From assembly GCA_044433115.1 (NCBI GenBank), contig JAWXTY010000030.1, forward strand, positions 1-18,332: a DNA stretch of 18,332 nucleotides, in the 5' to 3' direction. Under the pieces are notes generated by a model that saw only the letters and a list, made by a program, of their open reading frames with translations, was not told where the DNA came from and ran no database searches. A program made the position numbers and the translations under genes. Below are positions 15,368 to 18,332 of the stretch, in pieces; within the stretch, counting starts at the first letter, position 1, and every line of letters starts with the position of its first letter. Source of the stretch: CAKUIA01 sp044433115 (GTDB lineage Bacteria; Verrucomicrobiota; Verrucomicrobiia; Opitutales; Intestinicryptomonadaceae).

Positions 15368-15443
15368 AATTTGCTTGCGTTGGGGGGGAGGGGTAGTGCA
15401 GAATAAGCTTTAGTATTTAGAAAACCATTTAGGTAGAGTAATT
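15368..15443. other. Intergenic segment with a G7-A-G4 tract
   Basis: A short spacer after the helicase. It carries GGGGGGGAGGGG at 15382-15393, the only long G-run noticed in this AT-rich window. The tract lies between a TTGCGT hexamer (15375-15380) and CAGAAT (15399-15404), 18 nt apart, which could be a weak promoter for the following small gene. No terminator hairpin is seen after the operon. Confidence 0.6.
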
Positions 15444-15683
15444 ATGAAGTCGATAAAAAGTATAGAAGTTTTAACGCCTGTTTTGACAGAGAGATTTGCG
15501 TTGAAGGTGATTTTTGATTTAGGCGAAGTCAACAATAAAAAAGTAGGGCTTATAACTATAGACAACAAAGTAATTCTAGAGCCAATTTATCATTCTATAG
15601 ACTTTGAAGATGGCAATAGAATTATTTGTAGACGTGGAAACGATCTCGGTTGTGAAGTAATGGAGTATTGCATAAAGGCTTAG
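15444..15683 (+). CDS. Small protein with a single WG-repeat-like segment
   Basis: A 79-residue protein, cytoplasmic by composition, with no signal peptide. Residues 34-57 (VGLITIDNKVILEP and following) fit one WG beta-repeat, whose usual form is WGLIDxxGKVVIPPxYD; here the Trp is Val. Such repeats occur in tandem in many bacterial proteins of unknown function, so a single copy may be a fragment or a small stand-alone domain. The ATG has a good AGGTAGAG ribosome site seven to eight bases upstream. It starts 76 nt after the helicase gene and ends five bases before the convergent lysR-type gene. It may be a last cistron of the upstream operon or an independent gene; nothing shows a defence role. 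Confidence 0.7.
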   Translation: MKSIKSIEVLTPVLTERFALKVIFDLGEVNNKKVGLITIDNKVILEPIYHSIDFEDGNRIICRRGNDLGCEVMEYCIKA

Positions 15684-15688
15684 TGTGC

Positions 15689-16597
15689 TTATTTAGAGTA
15701 ATTCTTTGACCAGAAGTTGATTAGGTTTTTGAGTCTTGGGCGAAGTAGGAGGGTGCGAGGGTTCCATGCTAGGGATATGTCTCTTTCCAGCATTTTTAGA
15801 AATGGAGCTTCTATTTTTACTATTGAACTCGGCAAGGATTTTTCTGCTATATTTGGCAAAATCGCAGCGTATGCCTTCGTCTTAAGTAGCTCTAAGGCAA
15901 AGGGAAATGATTGTGTTTCAATTGCCAGCTTAAAGTCTATGTCGTTGTCTTTTGTTGCTCTTTTTAGCATAGAAAAGAAGGTAGAACTAAATGCCAAAGA
16001 TGCACAAGGTATATTTTCTAAGCAGTATTTATAGTCAACATTTTTCTTTTTGCCTAAGAGTATTTTAGGTACGTATATTGCAAATTTTACTCTAGCTAGG
16101 CGTTTTGATTCCAATAAATCGTTATCAATTAAATTTGTTCTAAGTATGCCAAAGTCTATATTCATATCGTATAATTCTTGCAAGACTTCGTTGTTTCTTA
16201 GGTTTTTTAGAGAGAATAGACAGTTTGGATTTTCTATTGAAGCCTTGGCAATTAGGGGCATATTTATCCAATAATGTATGCTGTCGCCAGCACCTATGCA
16301 ATAGCGTCTTGGGGTGTTTTTGCAATTTGTTCTAAATTCGTCTAGGCTAGAAAAATATTCCTTTGCAATTTGCACAAGTTTCTCGCCTGCAGAACTTAAT
16401 ATAAGCACTTTGCCTTTCTTTCGAGTTAGCTTTGTGCCGAAAAATTCCTCTAATTCCTTGACTTGGCGTGAATATAAACTTTGCCTTGTCGCATCTGCTG
16501 ATACTGCTTTTGAGATACTGCCAGCTTCAGCAATTTCAACTAAACTTTTTAACCTATCTAAGGAAAACCCTTTTTCTGCAAATAAATTTTCGTACAT
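15689..16597 (-). CDS. LysR-family transcriptional regulator, divergent from rtcB
   Basis: A 302-residue LysR-type regulator of the usual length. Residues about 11-70 form the family's winged helix-turn-helix: FSLDRLKSLVEIAEAGSISKA, then QSLYSRQVKELEEFFGTKL, then RKKGKVLILSSAGEKLV. The remainder, about 90-300, is the periplasmic-binding-protein-like effector domain, less conserved, with no recognisable ligand signature. These proteins bind as tetramers and commonly regulate a divergently transcribed neighbour and themselves. Here the divergent neighbour is the RNA ligase gene rtcB, and two dyads lie in the shared promoter region. The start is supported by an AAAGG ribosome site seven bases upstream. 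Regulation of rtcB by a LysR protein would differ from the sigma54 activator RtcR known in enterobacteria. The effector cannot be guessed. Confidence 0.93.
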   Translation of the reverse strand: MYENLFAEKGFSLDRLKSLVEIAEAGSISKAVSADATRQSLYSRQVKELEEFFGTKLTRKKGKVLILSSAGEKLVQIAKEYFSSLDEFRTNCKNTPRRYCIGAGDSIHYWINMPLIAKASIENPNCLFSLKNLRNNEVLQELYDMNIDFGILRTNLIDNDLLESKRLARVKFAIYVPKILLGKKKNVDYKYCLENIPCASLAFSSTFFSMLKRATKDNDIDFKLAIETQSFPFALELLKTKAYAAILPNIAEKSLPSSIVKIEAPFLKMLERDISLAWNPRTLLLRPRLKNLINFWSKNYSK

Positions 16598-16607
16598 ACT
16601 TAAACCT

Positions 16608-16638
16608 TTCTAAAAATTAGAACACTTTACTATATAGT
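16608..16638. promoter_or_regulatory. Two dyads, candidate LysR-type operator sites
   Basis: TTCTAA-AAA-TTAGAA (16608-16622) is a perfect dyad and contains a T-N11-A box (T16609, A16621), the classic LysR-type pattern. ACTATATAGT (16629-16638) is a perfect 10-bp palindrome also framed by T-N11-A (T16628, A16640). Relative to the predicted rtcB start of transcription near 16696, the palindrome is centred near -62, where LysR-type recognition sites usually lie. AT-rich sequence makes chance dyads likely, so this is moderate evidence. Confidence 0.4.
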
Positions 16639-16641
16639 CAA
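16614..16641 (-). promoter_or_regulatory. Possible promoter of the LysR-type gene
   Basis: On the minus strand TTGACT (16636-16641, five of six consensus bases) is followed after 16 nt by TAATTT (16614-16619), a poor -10. The site overlaps both candidate LysR operator dyads, as expected for an autoregulated gene of this family. Uncertain because of the weak -10. Confidence 0.3.
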
Positions 16642-16661
16642 GTTATATATAATTTATCCTA

Positions 16662-16689
16662 TTGCAAGTTTTTTTTAATATGCTATGAT
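16662..16689 (+). promoter_or_regulatory. sigma70-type promoter of rtcB
   Basis: TTGCAA (16662-16667) and TATGAT (16684-16689) are 16 nt apart and match the -35 and -10 consensus at four and five positions. The spacer contains a run of eight T (16669-16676). Transcription would start near 16696, downstream of an in-frame TTG at 16689, which argues that rtcB starts at the ATG at 16713. Confidence 0.6.
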
Positions 16690-16712
16690 TGTTGCAGAAA
16701 AAGGGAAAATAT

Positions 16713-17825
16713 ATGAAAATAATTGGTAAATATACTAGTGCAGATATAAAATGCGATACATTAGATGGATTTGCAGAATTTCAGATTCAAAATGTGTGTA
16801 ATTTAGAATTGTTTAAAAACAGTGCAATAAAAATTATGCCAGATTGTCATGCGGGCAAGGGTTGTGTCATTGGATTTACTGCTAATATGAAAGATAAGGT
16901 AATCCCTAATTTGGTAGGTATGGATATTGCTTGCTCTATAAGTACTTATAATATAGGCACTAAAAAAGTAGATTTTGCCAAGCTTGATAAAGTTATAAGA
17001 ACTAGAATTCCTCACGGAATTGGGGTTCGTAGAAAAATATCAGAATTATTAAGCGATTCTCTTAAAAATGACATTATTAAGTTGAACAAAGAAATTGGTG
17101 ATACAGATGAAATTGCAAATAGAGATTTATTGTCTGTAGGTTCTTTGGGTTCTGGCAATCATTTTATTGAACTGAATAAGGATAGTGCGGGCAATTTATG
17201 GTTTACAATACATTGCGGTTCTAGAAATTTAGGGGCTAGGTTATGTAAATATTATCAATCAAAAGCGAAGCGTATTAAGGGGGTAGGTAAGCATTTGTGG
17301 TATATCGAAGGCGAAGTTTTGCAGAATTATATAAAGCATTCATTAGTTGCAAATCGCTTTGTTAAAGAGAACCACAAGGTTATTCTTTCTGAAGTCTGCG
17401 AGGCTATGAATTGGGCTGTAAAAGACAGTATTTTTACTCACCATAACTATTTAGATATAGAAGCAAATAATGATATAATGATTAGAAAGGGTGCGATTTC
17501 TGCAAGGCTAGGAGAGCGAGTTATCATACCTTTAAATATGCGAGATGGTTCTATCATTGCTGTTGGTAAGGGAAATAAAGATTGGAATTGTTCAGCCCCA
17601 CATGGTGCTGGTAGATTGTTGTCGAGAACTCAAGCTGAAAAAGAAATAACGCTTGAAGCCTTTAAAAAATCAATGGAAGGTATTTGGAGTACTTCTGTAA
17701 AAAAGTCTACTATAGATGAATCTCCTTTTGTATATAAATCAATTTCAGATATTGAAAAATATTTAAACGAAACAGTCGATTTTATAGACAGATTTCTACC
17801 TGTGTATAATTTTAAATCTAGCTAA
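16713..17825 (+). CDS. rtcB: RNA-splicing/repair ligase RtcB
   Basis: A 370-residue RtcB. The family joins RNA 2',3'-cyclic phosphate or 3'-phosphate ends to 5'-OH ends, using GTP and Mn2+ through a guanylylated histidine. The catalytic set is present: D71 and C74 in GMDIAC, H150 in GSGNH, H167 in TIHCGSR, H244 in THHNY, and the guanylylated histidine H297 in APHGAGR. MPDCHAGKG at 42-50 is a further family landmark. It is shorter than the E. coli (408) and archaeal (about 480) enzymes but has no gap in the motifs. The ATG at 16713 is chosen because AGGGA lies seven bases upstream and the promoter places the transcript start after the alternative TTG codons at 16689 and 16692. Neither rtcA nor an archease gene is visible. 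It is followed one nucleotide later by a Trp-repeat protein and is divergent from a LysR-type regulator. Repair of cleaved tRNA or rRNA is a plausible role. Confidence 0.95.
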   Translation: MKIIGKYTSADIKCDTLDGFAEFQIQNVCNLELFKNSAIKIMPDCHAGKGCVIGFTANMKDKVIPNLVGMDIACSISTYNIGTKKVDFAKLDKVIRTRIPHGIGVRRKISELLSDSLKNDIIKLNKEIGDTDEIANRDLLSVGSLGSGNHFIELNKDSAGNLWFTIHCGSRNLGARLCKYYQSKAKRIKGVGKHLWYIEGEVLQNYIKHSLVANRFVKENHKVILSEVCEAMNWAVKDSIFTHHNYLDIEANNDIMIRKGAISARLGERVIIPLNMRDGSIIAVGKGNKDWNCSAPHGAGRLLSRTQAEKEITLEAFKKSMEGIWSTSVKKSTIDESPFVYKSISDIEKYLNETVDFIDRFLPVYNFKSS

Positions 17826-17826
17826 T

Positions 17827-18294
17827 ATGAATAGATCTTACTGGTGGCTTAAAATACTTAAATCAAAGCCTGAAAAATATATATCTTTAGATAAGTATAA
17901 TGCATGGAAATTCTTTTGTGGCGTTCAGTGGGGAGAACTTTTGCAAGTAATGCCTCAGTTTTCAGACAGGGCTAATGCTCACAATGCTTGGCAAAAAATA
18001 GAAGATGATTGGTTCTTTGAAACAGGAGATAATTGGGCTTATCTTCTTGCTAAACAGCCACGATTTGCTGATAAATGCGATAGCGTAGATGGCTTTCGGA
18101 ATATGGACGAAATGTTTTGGGCTGTTCTTTTGCAGTATCAGCCACAGTTTGCTCCTATATGCGATAAATACGATATGTGGCAATATTTTATTTATTCAGA
18201 CTGGTATGATTTGCTAAAAGCTCAACCTTCTTTAGAAAAATACTTTAATAAATATAAAGAAAACTTCCCAGATATACTCTCACGTAACAAGTAA
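17827..18294 (+). CDS. Small Trp-rich repeat protein (W-x2-LL-x3-P-x-F repeats) coupled to rtcB
   Basis: A 155-residue protein built from about five copies of a unit near 28 residues long, each starting W-x-x-[LI]-L-x-x-x-P. The units begin at W7, W35, W70, W98 and W126, spaced 28, 35, 28 and 28. The best units read WAYLLAKQPRFADKCD and WAVLLQYQPQFAPICD. The first and last are degenerate. There is no signal peptide or membrane helix, so it is probably cytoplasmic, and the regular repeats suggest an alpha-solenoid-like binding surface. I recall similar W..LL..QPQFADKCDW repeats in uncharacterised proteins of gut bacteria but no function. It begins one nucleotide after the rtcB stop, so the two are co-transcribed and probably translationally coupled. 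An adaptor or partner of RtcB is possible but unproven. The protein ends within the window at TAA 18292-18294. Confidence 0.82.
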   Translation: MNRSYWWLKILKSKPEKYISLDKYNAWKFFCGVQWGELLQVMPQFSDRANAHNAWQKIEDDWFFETGDNWAYLLAKQPRFADKCDSVDGFRNMDEMFWAVLLQYQPQFAPICDKYDMWQYFIYSDWYDLLKAQPSLEKYFNKYKENFPDILSRNK

Positions 18295-18311
18295 AACTTG
18301 GTTTCTTGCTT

Positions 18312-18329
18312 AAAATCAGAGCGATTTTT
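18312..18329 (+). terminator. Weak candidate terminator after the rtcB operon
   Basis: AAAATC (18312-18317) and GATTTT (18323-18328) form a 6-bp stem around AGAGC, ending in a run of T. The stem has only one G-C pair and the T-run is part of it, so it is a weak call, made mainly because of its place 18 nt after the last stop codon. Confidence 0.25.
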
Positions 18330-18332
18330 GTA

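Noticed and set aside
15717..16613. Several plus-strand ORFs of 74-105 residues
   Set aside because: They are antisense to the well-supported LysR-type gene and show no family features.
16689..16712. TTG start codons for rtcB
   Set aside because: They lie at or before the predicted transcript start, and the ATG at 16713 has an AGGGA site seven bases upstream and begins the conserved protein.
1..18332. CRISPR arrays, tRNA genes, insertion sequences
   Set aside because: I found no regularly spaced direct repeats, no cloverleaf-like segment and no transposase-like ORF.

Overview
The window is an AT-rich bacterial chromosomal segment with ordinary bacterial signals: Shine-Dalgarno sites, TATAAT-type -10 boxes and tight operons with 1-5 nt gaps or a 4-nt ATGA overlap. 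No rRNA, tRNA or other phylogenetic marker is present, so I do not assign a taxon. It reads as a defence island followed by a small RNA-ligase locus.

Left part, minus strand (1-5190): a type III restriction-modification locus. It is transcribed res -> membrane/coiled-coil/TPR protein -> mod, with mod running off the left edge. The order is unusual, because type III loci are normally mod then res and adjacent. The inserted middle gene has two membrane segments, a long coiled coil and a TPR tail.

Centre, plus strand (5407-15367): a five-gene operon that is the most interesting part. In order: (1) a one-pass membrane protein that is almost all coiled coil; (2) a second membrane-anchored coiled coil fused to an McrB-like AAA+ NTPase; (3) a DUF2357/McrC-like partner; (4) a large protein whose N-terminal half resembles a degenerate Hsp70; (5) a UPF1-like SF1 helicase with a C-terminal Vsr/DUF559-like nuclease. 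This content fits, from memory, the coiled-coil McrBC relatives called CoCoNuTs (coiled-coil nuclease tandem), probably a type III-like variant. These are predicted to act on RNA. I could not run a search to confirm the subtype.

Between the two divergent defence operons (5191-5406) lies a near-perfect 21-bp inverted repeat around a 30-nt loop. It would fold at the 5' end of the res transcript.

Right part: a small WG-repeat-like protein (15444-15683) converges on a LysR-family regulator (15689-16597, minus). The regulator is divergent from rtcB (16713-17825), which carries the full catalytic residue set of an RNA ligase. One nucleotide after rtcB comes a small Trp-rich repeat protein (17827-18294). 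The lysR-rtcB intergenic region holds a good sigma70 promoter and two dyads placed where a LysR-type regulator would bind.

Together the window pairs DNA restriction (type III), a membrane-anchored NTPase/nuclease system probably aimed at nucleic acid of invaders, and an RNA ligase that could mend RNA damage. The last link is only an inference from proximity.
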